Assembly: GCA_902362865.1 (NCBI GenBank)
Contig: CABIYE010000004.1
Span: forward strand, 62,001 to 126,000
Origin: Clostridiaceae bacterium
Lineage (GTDB): Bacteria > Bacillota > Clostridia > Lachnospirales > Lachnospiraceae
DNA length: 64,000 bases
Direction of reading: 5' to 3'
The notes under the pieces were generated by a model. The model saw only the letters and a list, made by a program, of their open reading frames with translations. It did no database searches and was not told the origin of the DNA. Made by a program: the position numbers and the translations under genes. Each line of letters opens with the position of its first letter. Positions within the stretch are counted from its first letter, which is position 1. Positions 52,274-60,090 of the stretch are shown piece by piece.

Positions 52274-53071
52274 TTATAGTATCAGTGATTCGGTAAGATT
52301 ACAAAAATCCTTAACAGGAATATTTTCTTTAAGTGGTAAAGCTGTCTCTAAAAAGGTTTCGTCTGCAAATCTTTCGAGTTCAGAATCAAAATATATAATT
52401 GAAGCATTTGTATTTAATTGGAATGGTGGAATTGTAACAAAATAATCATAATCTTCGTAAGAAGGAGTGGCGCAAGAAACTTTGATTTTTCCGCCCAATT
52501 TCAATTTTGCAAATTCTCCATAAATGGCAGTTAAGGCTTTTTTCCTTTCTTCATCAGAAGTAATTCTATCTACATATCTAATATACCAATAATCTATATT
52601 TCCCTCTTTTAATTCAATTAAATAATCGTATGATCTGGGCGTTCCAGATTTTATTGTCCATTCAACTTTATGCAGACTTGTCATCATGGAAAGTCCACGC
52701 ATTAAGGTAGAAAAAAACTTTTCATGCACCTGAACAGTAGAGAGATCCAAAGAAAATCCATTGTCTGCAATTATCTTTTTTCGTTCCCGTATTTTTTTAG
52801 AAGAATATCCCGTTGCATCATATAATTCTTGGATAAGTTCTGGATCATCAATGGCTTTTGCAATTTTATCAATAGTGCTTTTATATGGTCTTCCAGATCG
52901 GGCACCGTTGAGCATTCGTGAAATGGTTGCATTATTTAAGCCTGTTTGTTCAGATAATTCTTTTTGTGTTTTTTTCTGTAAAATGATTTGAAGTATATTG
53001 ATGAATCTTTCCTGATCGTAAACGCTGTCAGGATTTATTAGTGTGCCTGAATTTGATATAAATTCGTTCAT
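52274..53071 (-). CDS. XRE-family repressor divergent from the recombinase operon
   Basis: A 265-residue protein. Residues ~22-75 form an HTH (ILQIILQKKTQKELSEQTGL, NNATISRMLNGARSGRPYKS); the remaining ~190 residues are a mixed domain without a recognisable family (DYLIELKEGNIDYWYIRYVD). AGGAG lies just before its ATG. The region shared with the recombinases has several copies of a TCAAAGAARTCAA motif next to both promoters. It is the likely switch controlling excision; there is no LexA-type cleavage motif that I can see. Confidence 0.78.
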   Translation of the reverse strand: MNEFISNSGTLINPDSVYDQERFINILQIILQKKTQKELSEQTGLNNATISRMLNGARSGRPYKSTIDKIAKAIDDPELIQELYDATGYSSKKIRERKKIIADNGFSLDLSTVQVHEKFFSTLMRGLSMMTSLHKVEWTIKSGTPRSYDYLIELKEGNIDYWYIRYVDRITSDEERKKALTAIYGEFAKLKLGGKIKVSCATPSYEDYDYFVTIPPFQLNTNASIIYFDSELERFADETFLETALPLKENIPVKDFCNLTESLIL

Positions 53072-53083
53072 TCAAATCTCCTC

Positions 53084-53287
53084 TTGATTTCTTTGACTTT
53101 GTATAAATTGACTTCTTGTATTTTATCTTATCAATTATATCCCTAAAAATCAATTTAAAACATAAAGAAATCAAAAAATACTTTATTGATATTCCCTTAA
53201 AAGTCAAAGAAATCAAAAACGTAATTGACATTTTGACGTCTTTGTGTATAATGTAAATCAAGAAGTCAAAGAAGTCAAACAAATCAA
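53084..53287. promoter_or_regulatory. Operator array TCAAAGAARTCAA between repressor and recombinases
   Basis: The motif occurs at 53084-53096 (inverted), 53204-53216, 53266-53278 and, as a variant, 53275-53287; the last two overlap at 9-bp spacing. Related AAAGAAATCAA is at 53164-53174. The sites flank the predicted promoter at 53225-53252 and the repressor start. Confidence 0.7.
53225..53252 (+). promoter_or_regulatory. Promoter of the tyrosine recombinase operon
   Basis: TTGACA (53225-53230), 16 bases, TATAAT (53247-53252). Operator copies lie directly on both sides. Confidence 0.82.
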
Positions 53288-53311
53288 AAAGAAAGGAAGG
53301 AGGGCTGTGGA

Positions 53312-54415
53312 TTGAAATATAGGGTTGTTTCGATTTTGAAAGATAATAGACCACGTTTTTTGATTATTTCTGATATTGAAGAAATTGAAATCCTTCCATC
53401 AAAGTATTTGAAGCATCTGGATCAGATTAATGCTTCTCCGAATACTGTAAAATCCGCAGCTTTCGCACTTTCATATTATTACAATTTTCTGCAGGAGCAA
53501 ACGATAGGATTGGATGAGATTATATTGCTATCTTATTCAGAGCAGAATAAACATTTTATTGATTTCTTGTATTGGGTTAAGAGTGGAAAGCATACTGAGC
53601 ATAATACACAGACGAGCAATAAGACCTGCAATATGTATCTTGGTGCAGTCTTCAGATACTACCAGTTTTTGGCACTGGAAGATGTTTTGCCAATGCTTAA
53701 AGCCTTACGAGTAAAAAAAGTATCGTATTTTGACAGTATGGGAGTAAATCATCAAAATGCAGTGAATTCGTTTAAAGGTTTCTTCAAAGAAGAAGAACCT
53801 AATCTGGAAGAAATAACATCCGAAGAAATACAGGAGCTGATAAATGCCTGTTCGAATGATAGAGATCGATTGCTGATAGCAATGATGGCAGAAACCGGTC
53901 TTAGATTAGGGGAAATTCTGGGAATCCATTATACCGAAGATATTGATTTTGAAAGAAGAACGGTTCGGGTAAGGTATCGTGAATACAATACCAACTTGGC
54001 AAGAGCAAAAAATGCAGAATATAGAATGGCTTTGTTAAGTAATACAACTTTTGAGTTCTTGGTTAAGTACATTTCTGATAACCGAAAAAGTCTGATGAAC
54101 TCGGAGTATTTATTTACAAAATTGACTGGAAAAAACAAAGGAGAGCCATTAGATGCGGATTCTGTGTATAGCATGTTGAAAAGGCTATCCCAAAAAACGG
54201 ATATCAATTCTCATCCGCATCAGCTCCGACACTATTTTGCGGAGGAAAGAAGAAAAGAAGGATGGGATTTGAATGACATTCGTTTTGCCCTGGGGCATAA
54301 GAAAGTTGAAACTACCATTAAATACTTGGGTGAAAATAATGAACGATTGATAGAAGCGACAGATCAATACTACTCAAATAATGAAGATTTATACCAAATT
54401 GCAGATTTTCTGTAA
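53312..54415 (+). CDS. Tyrosine recombinase 1 (Tn554 TnpA-like)
   Basis: A 367-residue integrase of the length of Tn554 TnpA. A core-binding SAM-like domain (~35-155; NASPNTVKSAAFALSYYYNF) precedes a catalytic domain (~175-345) with the first arginine in ETGLRLGEILGI, HxxR in HPHQLRHYFAEE, and LGHKKVETTIKYLGE with the second histidine and the nucleophilic tyrosine. TTG start with GGAGGG upstream. First of four genes transcribed together with tiny gaps or overlaps, so expressed as a unit controlled by the divergent repressor. Confidence 0.92.
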   Translation: MKYRVVSILKDNRPRFLIISDIEEIEILPSKYLKHLDQINASPNTVKSAAFALSYYYNFLQEQTIGLDEIILLSYSEQNKHFIDFLYWVKSGKHTEHNTQTSNKTCNMYLGAVFRYYQFLALEDVLPMLKALRVKKVSYFDSMGVNHQNAVNSFKGFFKEEEPNLEEITSEEIQELINACSNDRDRLLIAMMAETGLRLGEILGIHYTEDIDFERRTVRVRYREYNTNLARAKNAEYRMALLSNTTFEFLVKYISDNRKSLMNSEYLFTKLTGKNKGEPLDADSVYSMLKRLSQKTDINSHPHQLRHYFAEERRKEGWDLNDIRFALGHKKVETTIKYLGENNERLIEATDQYYSNNEDLYQIADFL

Positions 54416-54433
54416 AAGGAAGGAGGGATTACC

Positions 54434-56164
54434 TTGGCAGTATTAAAAATTGTTCCGAAGTTATATCAGGAAAAAATATCCGAGAAATTAAAGGAAGAAA
54501 TATCTTTAGTTACGAATGGAGAAGCAAAATACTATAACCGGTTATACAAATTTTTCCAGTATACAGATATACAGTGTACTGCAGATATTAACTATGAAAC
54601 GAGAAAAATGTATATGGATTCTCTTGAAAAAGAGGATATTTCAGAAAAATATAAAGCGGAATTACTGAGCTTATTTGATCGTTTAAAAATAGAAAATATG
54701 CCGGATGTCTATTCACAAGGAAATCCCTTCTCTGTAGAACAGGAGTTTTTTAAGCAAGACAAATTGTTTTTGCTGTATGTCCCCAATAAGAAGAAAGCAC
54801 ACTCTTTTCGTCAGGTGGTCGATAAGAATGATTTGTTATGGGACTTAACGAGGATACATTCATCACAGTTGGTGCGACAGACAAAAATATTGCTGTGTGA
54901 AATTCTGAATATGGATAAGGTACAAAGACATCGAAGATATTTTTTAGAACCATTAAAAGCACTTATACGGTTTTGCGATAAGTACGGAATAGATGATATT
55001 GAAGAAATGGAACAGGCAGATGAAAACAGATTTTATCTGTATTTAAACAAAGAGTCGGAAATTATAAAAAAACAGGCTTCTAAGATTGTTGAGTTTGCGA
55101 GAAGAACGTTATTTCTAACAGATTCAGAGACAAATTGGCAAGCGTGTATCTGGTATATGGATAGGTTTCAGTTTGATAAATCGAGAATCAATGCCAGTTC
55201 ACCTGTTAAAAGCCTTTCATTTATTAATATTTACGAAAAAGAAAATCGTTGGTATTTACAATTATACGCAAAATATTTGGTCGGGATATCTGATCTGTCT
55301 TTATCAAATATCCGAAATACAATAAGTTTTATTTCACAATTTTTAAAATATCTGGATGGACAGAGTAAGAAAGTAACTGAACTGGAGATGCAAGATATAG
55401 CGGATTATGTGTCTGCTTTGGATGAGTCCGATATTAAGTATTCCACTTTTAACCGATATATCACACATATGCATACATTTCTACAGTTTTTGAAAATGAA
55501 AAATATTGAAGTGTTGAAGTTTTATCCGGAACGATTTTTAAAAAAAGGTTTTTCGGAACACAATGAAAGAAGTGTTCCAGAAAAAACAATTGCTCATCTA
55601 ATTAAGGAGCTGCCGGCATTCCCAGAGCATTTACAGTTGATGTATTTGATTTTGTTTTGCACAGGAATTAGGAAAAGCGAGGTTTGCACAATAAAATCGG
55701 GAGCCTTTTATTCACAAGGCAATGAGAATTGGATGCGCATATATCAAAGCAAAATGCGGAGAGAAAAAGTCATTCCTGTTCCTAGTTTATTGGTTGGACT
55801 GGTGAATGATTATGAAAAAAAGTATGGAATAAAAAATGGGGAGTATTTATTCAAAAATAAAAAGGGTGGTGCATTTAATGGACAGACATTTTCAAATCAG
55901 ATGATTCGGGAGTGTAAGGTTCGTGGGATTGCCTGCGGAGATTATATCTTTAGAGCACACGATTACAGACATAACCTTGCAACTTCAATGTACGGAAATG
56001 GGGTTTCTATACAAGGGGTACGAGATTATCTAGGACATTCAAGTGAGAATATGACAAAACAGTACATTGATTTCATGCCGGAACGTATTGTATCGGCTGA
56101 AGATAAATATTTCTTTAAAAATCAGTCATTTAAATTGAAAGGAGCAGAAGATGATGAAAGGTAA
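54434..56164 (+). CDS. Tyrosine recombinase 2 (Tn554 TnpB-like)
   Basis: A 576-residue tyrosine recombinase with a long N-terminal region, comparable to Tn554 TnpB. Catalytic residues: arginine in LFCTGIRKSEVCTI, lysine near KMRREKVIPVP, HxxR in RAHDYRHNLATSM, and LGHSSENMTKQYIDFMP with the tyrosine. TTG start after GGAGGG. It begins 18 bp after recombinase 1 and overlaps recombinase 3 by 14 bp. The extra N-terminal ~220 residues may form arm-type DNA contacts. Confidence 0.9.
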   Translation: MAVLKIVPKLYQEKISEKLKEEISLVTNGEAKYYNRLYKFFQYTDIQCTADINYETRKMYMDSLEKEDISEKYKAELLSLFDRLKIENMPDVYSQGNPFSVEQEFFKQDKLFLLYVPNKKKAHSFRQVVDKNDLLWDLTRIHSSQLVRQTKILLCEILNMDKVQRHRRYFLEPLKALIRFCDKYGIDDIEEMEQADENRFYLYLNKESEIIKKQASKIVEFARRTLFLTDSETNWQACIWYMDRFQFDKSRINASSPVKSLSFINIYEKENRWYLQLYAKYLVGISDLSLSNIRNTISFISQFLKYLDGQSKKVTELEMQDIADYVSALDESDIKYSTFNRYITHMHTFLQFLKMKNIEVLKFYPERFLKKGFSEHNERSVPEKTIAHLIKELPAFPEHLQLMYLILFCTGIRKSEVCTIKSGAFYSQGNENWMRIYQSKMRREKVIPVPSLLVGLVNDYEKKYGIKNGEYLFKNKKGGAFNGQTFSNQMIRECKVRGIACGDYIFRAHDYRHNLATSMYGNGVSIQGVRDYLGHSSENMTKQYIDFMPERIVSAEDKYFFKNQSFKLKGAEDDER

Positions 56165-57659
56165 TATTAATTTGATTTCGTATGACTGTTATCAACAAGC
56201 TACAGAAAAACAGTTGGCAGGACTGAAATGGAAGGAAAACAGGGTGTACTACATATCAGAGATTCATAATGAAAAGATGCAGGATGAGATTTATGGGTAT
56301 ATCGATGATAGATGTAGACGTTTGTCATTATCAACAGTAGTAAATGATATTTACAGATTTGATCTGTTGAAAGAATTTCTGAATGAGAAGTGTACAAGTT
56401 GTAGCAGCATCACTGATAAAAAATGGGAAGAACTGGAGAGAAGTTATAAAGCATTTTTATATAAAAAAGGATTGGCGCTGTATGTTAGAAGAAATAGACC
56501 GGATAGGCGGAATGTTGAGCAACAAAGTAGCGCTCAGATTTCTTTTCTGAAAATGTATTATGAGTATGTTGTGAAGTGTAAAACAGCAGATATTCCAGAA
56601 AATGAAAAAGATGTATGGGATATGAGAAAGTTGGATATTGTGCCAAGGAGTAATCCGATTCGTGGAAGATATAGATTAGATTTTCGTGAGATCAGGCAGA
56701 AAGAATTTAAAGAGATAATAAAGAAAATATTGTATAGCCACTGCCAGACAAAAGCAATGGGTAGTATAAAAGGTGAATTGCGTGGATTCCGTCGGTTTGC
56801 TAGTTTCATGTATGATCGATTCCCAGAAGTAAAGCACTTTACAGAAATTAGCAGGGATATGATAGAAGATTATCTGGTTTATATAAAAACGGATACCGGT
56901 CTTACATCAGTCAGTTACACGACAGAGCTGTCGGTTTTGGATAATCTGTTGGATGAAATAGGGCGTGAACTGGAAATAGGAAATATATGCAACCTTTTTC
57001 TGTCCAGTGATTGCAGAGCATATGACAACGCTTTACCAGAAGCGTATTCAGATGCAGAAATCAGAAGATTTAATTGTGCATTAACAAAATTAAAGCCCCA
57101 GTTAGGCAGATGTTTAATAATACATCAGATGCTCGGTACAAGAATAGAGGATACGTTGACTTTGCGAAGGGATTGCTTATCTGAGAAATCTGGACATTAT
57201 TTTATAACTATTATCCAGCAGAAAACAAGGAAATACAAAAGACCAGTTAGCGATCAGCTGGCAGAATTGATTAGAAAAGCAATAGAAGTTTCAGAAAAGG
57301 AGCATCCAGATTCAGAATATATTTTTCTGCAAGATAATGGAAAATTGTATACAGATTCAATGCTGAAATATCATGTAAATATCATGATTTATGAAAATGA
57401 TATCAGGGATGATAATGGAAATTATTTTGAGTTTCGTACACATCGTTTTAGACATACTTTTGGAGTAAAACTTACAGAAATGAAATTAGATGATGATAGC
57501 ATTGCAAGGCTGTTGGGGCATAAGGATACACGAACCATACCACATTATCGGCGGTTAAGAAACGAAGCATTAGCGGAGGATACAAAGGCTGTACGAGATG
57601 AAATGAATGAATTATTAGCACAATACAGGAGGGAAAAGGAAAATGCAGAAACACGATAA
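56151..57659 (+). CDS. Tyrosine recombinase 3
   Basis: A 502-residue tyrosine recombinase. Catalytic region: arginine in MLGTRIEDTLTLRRD, HxxR in RTHRFRHTFGVKL, and LLGHKDTRTIPHYRRL with the tyrosine. AAAGGAG precedes the ATG, which lies in the end of recombinase 2. Tn554 itself has two recombinases; a third places this set close to 'recombinase in trio' (RIT) elements. The three are diverged from each other and so are not a recent duplication. Confidence 0.88.
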   Translation: MMKGNINLISYDCYQQATEKQLAGLKWKENRVYYISEIHNEKMQDEIYGYIDDRCRRLSLSTVVNDIYRFDLLKEFLNEKCTSCSSITDKKWEELERSYKAFLYKKGLALYVRRNRPDRRNVEQQSSAQISFLKMYYEYVVKCKTADIPENEKDVWDMRKLDIVPRSNPIRGRYRLDFREIRQKEFKEIIKKILYSHCQTKAMGSIKGELRGFRRFASFMYDRFPEVKHFTEISRDMIEDYLVYIKTDTGLTSVSYTTELSVLDNLLDEIGRELEIGNICNLFLSSDCRAYDNALPEAYSDAEIRRFNCALTKLKPQLGRCLIIHQMLGTRIEDTLTLRRDCLSEKSGHYFITIIQQKTRKYKRPVSDQLAELIRKAIEVSEKEHPDSEYIFLQDNGKLYTDSMLKYHVNIMIYENDIRDDNGNYFEFRTHRFRHTFGVKLTEMKLDDDSIARLLGHKDTRTIPHYRRLRNEALAEDTKAVRDEMNELLAQYRREKENAETR

Positions 57660-58050
57660 AATGGTAGCACTGGCAAAAGAAAAAAGTGCGGAAATGACGG
57701 AAACAGCAATAACAGCTATTGAAACAATGTATAGAAAAAATATAAAAATTTCAGTTGCTGAACTTACAAAACTAACAGGACTTTCTAGAGGTTTTTTCTA
57801 TAATAATCCGAATGTGAAACAGGTCATGATGGAATTGAAGGAAAAACAACAGGGAATGATATTGCGAAATCCTAAAAGTGATGCTATTGCAAAAGCACAG
57901 GAAGCACGGATTAAGAGTTTAGAACAGAAATTATCCGATAGTGTTCCGAAAAACGAATATGAAAGTCTTCAGAAAAAATATGAAGAATTACAGGTGAAAT
58001 ATAGTCAAATGAAAAAGGGAACACTGTTGAAGATGTACGACCAATTATAG
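57643..58050 (+). CDS. TnpC-like DUF6262 protein
   Basis: A 135-residue basic protein resembling Tn554 TnpC in size, place and make-up: an N-terminal HTH-like part (KISVAELTKLTGLSRGFFYN) and a C-terminal coiled coil (ARIKSLEQKLSDSVPKNEYE, ESLQKKYEELQVKYSQMKK). TnpC helps set transposition frequency and orientation in Tn554. AGGAGG precedes the ATG within the end of recombinase 3 (17 bp overlap), indicating coupled translation. Confidence 0.82.
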   Translation: MQKHDKMVALAKEKSAEMTETAITAIETMYRKNIKISVAELTKLTGLSRGFFYNNPNVKQVMMELKEKQQGMILRNPKSDAIAKAQEARIKSLEQKLSDSVPKNEYESLQKKYEELQVKYSQMKKGTLLKMYDQL

Positions 58051-58070
58051 GAAGAAAAGGAGAATATTTT

Positions 58071-58451
58071 ATGCAGAACGAAATTTATGATGAGAAAAAT
58101 GGACTTACTTATATGTTATGTGGTGATTATTATTTGCCAGAATTGGCACTTACAGATATCGAACCAACTTATGGGAAATATGGGATGCTTCGTAAAAGCT
58201 ATTTACAGGAACACAGAAAGGCAAAATATCAAATATTGTTGTTACAAGGAAAACTTGTCGAGCATTTGAATCAGATTGATGCAGAAGCAAGGGATAGAGA
58301 AGAACAATTAGTAAAACAGATGATGGAGAAAGAAGGAATTACAGAGGAATTAAAAAGGCAAGACAACATGGAATGGACAAGGAGGATGAATACCCTTTGT
58401 CATGATGCAGAAGAGATGATTTTGACGGAAATGATATACACGAAAGGATAA
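58071..58451 (+). CDS. TnpV-like transposon-encoded protein
   Basis: A 126-residue protein with the pattern of TnpV proteins of Tn4451-type elements: an N-terminal LTYMLCGDYYLPELAL, central RKSYLQEHRKAKYQILLLQG and a C-terminal MEWTRRMNTLCHDAEEMI. Function unknown; commonly present as a passenger in Clostridia elements. AAGGAG precedes the ATG. It lies 20 bp after the TnpC-like gene and may be on the same transcript. Confidence 0.8.
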   Translation: MQNEIYDEKNGLTYMLCGDYYLPELALTDIEPTYGKYGMLRKSYLQEHRKAKYQILLLQGKLVEHLNQIDAEARDREEQLVKQMMEKEGITEELKRQDNMEWTRRMNTLCHDAEEMILTEMIYTKG

Positions 58452-58460
58452 TGAACTGTA

Positions 58461-58556
58461 TTGGATAGCAAGAATTTTGCAGCCCGGATAGCAAAAAAGT
58501 GGAAGTCCGGATAGCAAAAAAATGGAAGTCCGGATGGCAAGATTCTTGCTGTCCGG
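58461..58556 (+). repeat. Four 23-bp tandem repeats (iterons)
   Basis: Units begin at 58461, 58484, 58507 and 58530, each starting YYGGATRGCAA; the two middle units differ at one base, and a fifth unit starts (CCGG). The outer units contain a GCAAGA...TCTTGC-like palindrome. Position near the right end of the element suggests arm-type recombinase or initiator binding sites. It could also control the next gene. Confidence 0.75.
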
Positions 58557-58582
58557 AAAGATAAAAAAGGGAGGGATTAAAA

Positions 58583-58879
58583 ATGTTGGTTAAGTACATA
58601 ATAAAAGTGTTTTTATATTTAATTCTTGCAGTAATGACATTGATTCACTGGTTATTAAAAATTCCGATGATATTGGGAAATATTTTGCTTTACTTTTTAT
58701 CAATTATATTTATTCTGACAGGTGTTTTGAGTTATGGATTTGCATTGGAATCTGCAAGAGAATGTGGTCGAATGATAATAATTGGGATGGCATTTGGTGC
58801 AATACCAGATTTTGTCCCATTTTTGGGAAAAAGTTTAGAGACATTGGTTGCAAAACTGTTGAGTATGACAAATGAATGA
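58583..58879 (+). CDS. Small membrane protein of mobile elements
   Basis: A 98-residue protein with two or three hydrophobic segments (~4-25, ~30-55 and a weaker ~62-80: GMAFGAIPDFVPFLG). It resembles, in size and layout, small membrane proteins frequently found near conjugative elements of Clostridia; function unknown. GGGAGG precedes the ATG. The following 58880-59027 is the element's right end, without a gene. Confidence 0.6.
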   Translation: MLVKYIIKVFLYLILAVMTLIHWLLKIPMILGNILLYFLSIIFILTGVLSYGFALESARECGRMIIIGMAFGAIPDFVPFLGKSLETLVAKLLSMTNE

Positions 58880-59022
58880 GAAAGTCGATATGAAAGAGGG
58901 CTGTGAAAGGCGCTCTTTTCTTTTTGCAACTGTGGAATGGCAAGATAATAACGTTATATACAGTGTATATTAAGTAAAGCTATTGTATTTCTGCATGATG
59001 GGAACATAGGGAGTCCATATAA

Positions 59023-59027
59023 AGGCA
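59023..59027 (+). repeat. Right attachment core (AGGCA)
   Basis: The right copy of the 5-bp repeat; directly after it, cpaF resumes with LSTGHKGSLSTGHS. Confidence 0.75.
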
Positions 59028-59378
59028 CTGTCTACCGGACACAAGGGAAGCTTAAGTACCGGGCATTCGGACAGCCCGGAGGATATGCTGCGCAGGCTGG
59101 AAACCATGGTGCTGATGGGAATGGAGATACCACTGGCAGCCATTCAGCGGCAGATTGCATCGGCGATAGACATTGTGATACATATCGGCAGACTTCGGGA
59201 TAAGAGCAGAAAGGTGCTGCAGGTGGTGGAAGTTCTGGGATACCGGAACAAAAAGATTGAGACGCAGGTGCTGTATGAATTCAGGGAAAATCCGGAGAAA
59301 AAGGAGAGGATAACCGGTGAATGGAAGCAGATTCATGACCTTATTCATAAAGCCAAATTATTTTCGGCAGGATATTAA
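59025..59378 (+). pseudogene. cpaF: cpaF/tadA pilus ATPase, 3' part
   Basis: The frame reads A-LSTGHKGSLSTGHSDS, then PEDMLRRLETMVLMGMEIPL, the conserved segment after Walker B in CpaF, down to the normal C-terminus (KLFSAGY-stop). It has no start of its own. Joined to codon 284 of the 5' part it gives a 400-residue protein of normal family length. Its end overlaps tadB by 62 bp. Confidence 0.93.
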
Positions 59379-60090
59379 GAAGCGGGAATATCTGCTGACG
59401 GCAGTGCGGTGTATGGCACTTATGGGGCTGATTGCTTTTTTATATTATGATTCTTTCTGGGCAGTTCCGGCGCTTCTGCCAATAGGATTCGGGTATTTTC
59501 TTCAGTGGGAACAGGAATGCATGGAGAAGAAAAGAGTGGAATTTCAAAAGCAGTTCCAGGAAAGTATTCGGGCTTTATCCGCATCTCTTGGTGCGGGCTA
59601 TTCGGTGGAAAATGCAATGAAGGAAACGAAAAAAGAGCTGTCGGTTTTGTATCGTGATACAGAACCGATTCAGAGGGAATTTACCTATATGATCCGGCAG
59701 ATACATCTGCATATTCCCATAGAACAGATTATAGAAGAGTGGGCAGAGCGTACCGGGCAGGAGGATGTATATAATTTTGCGGCGGTTTTTGCAGCGGCAA
59801 AAAGGAGCGGCGGCAATATGACAGGAATTATAAAGAATGCAATCCGGCAGATTGAGGATAAGCTGGCGGTGGCGGAAGAGATAGAGACGATTCTTGCAGC
59901 GAAAAAGTATGAATTTAAGGTTATGTCGGCAGTTCCTTTCGGGGTGATTGCTTATATGAAAGTCAGTTTTCCAGAATTTATGGATGTTCTGTACGGCAGC
60001 AGTGTGGGAATTGGGGTGATGAGCGGATGTTTGGGCGTATATATCGCGGCATATTTGCTGGGACGAAAAATTATAAATATCGAAGTATGA
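59317..60090 (+). CDS. tadB: TadB-like pilus inner-membrane platform protein
   Basis: A 257-residue type II secretion F-domain protein. Membrane segments at ~30-58 and a C-terminal pair (~205-250); the cytoplasmic GspF-type domain carries RALSASLGAGYSVENAMKET and FAAAKRSGGNMTGIIKNAIR. It partners TadC as the platform on which the CpaF motor acts. GTG start with GGAGAGGA upstream, inside the end of cpaF. Translation is therefore probably linked to the cpaF 3' part, which the element now separates from the tad promoter. Confidence 0.87.
   Translation: MNGSRFMTLFIKPNYFRQDIKKREYLLTAVRCMALMGLIAFLYYDSFWAVPALLPIGFGYFLQWEQECMEKKRVEFQKQFQESIRALSASLGAGYSVENAMKETKKELSVLYRDTEPIQREFTYMIRQIHLHIPIEQIIEEWAERTGQEDVYNFAAVFAAAKRSGGNMTGIIKNAIRQIEDKLAVAEEIETILAAKKYEFKVMSAVPFGVIAYMKVSFPEFMDVLYGSSVGIGVMSGCLGVYIAAYLLGRKIINIEV

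Larger units (their letters stand above)
42046..59027 (+). mobile_element. 16,982-bp Tn554/RIT-like element inserted in cpaF
   Basis: The borders are fixed by reading cpaF on each side: left ...MIQA, right LSTGHKGSLSTGHSDS..., with AGGCA at both junctions. Inside are a divergent repressor with an operator array, a trio of tyrosine recombinases, a TnpC-like protein, a TnpV-like protein, 23-bp iterons, and cargo: restriction-modification, a DUF262/DUF1524 protein, MerR plus aldo-keto reductase, and an RNA-structured region. The element is clearly more A/T-rich than its flanks. No strict terminal inverted repeats are seen; a TATATAACGT motif occurs near both ends in opposite orientation. No conjugation genes are visible. 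Confidence 0.9.

Noticed and set aside
58461..58556. Tandem repeats considered as a CRISPR array
   Set aside because: Units abut with no spacers, and no cas gene is present in the window.
42041..59027. Interruption of cpaF considered as an assembly artefact
   Set aside because: The inserted DNA is a coherent mobile element with recombinases, the borders share a short repeat, and the frame is restored exactly.
59085..59378. The 97-codon ORF starting at ATG 59085 as an independent gene
   Set aside because: The frame is open upstream to the element border and matches the conserved CpaF C-terminus; there is no ribosome site at this ATG.
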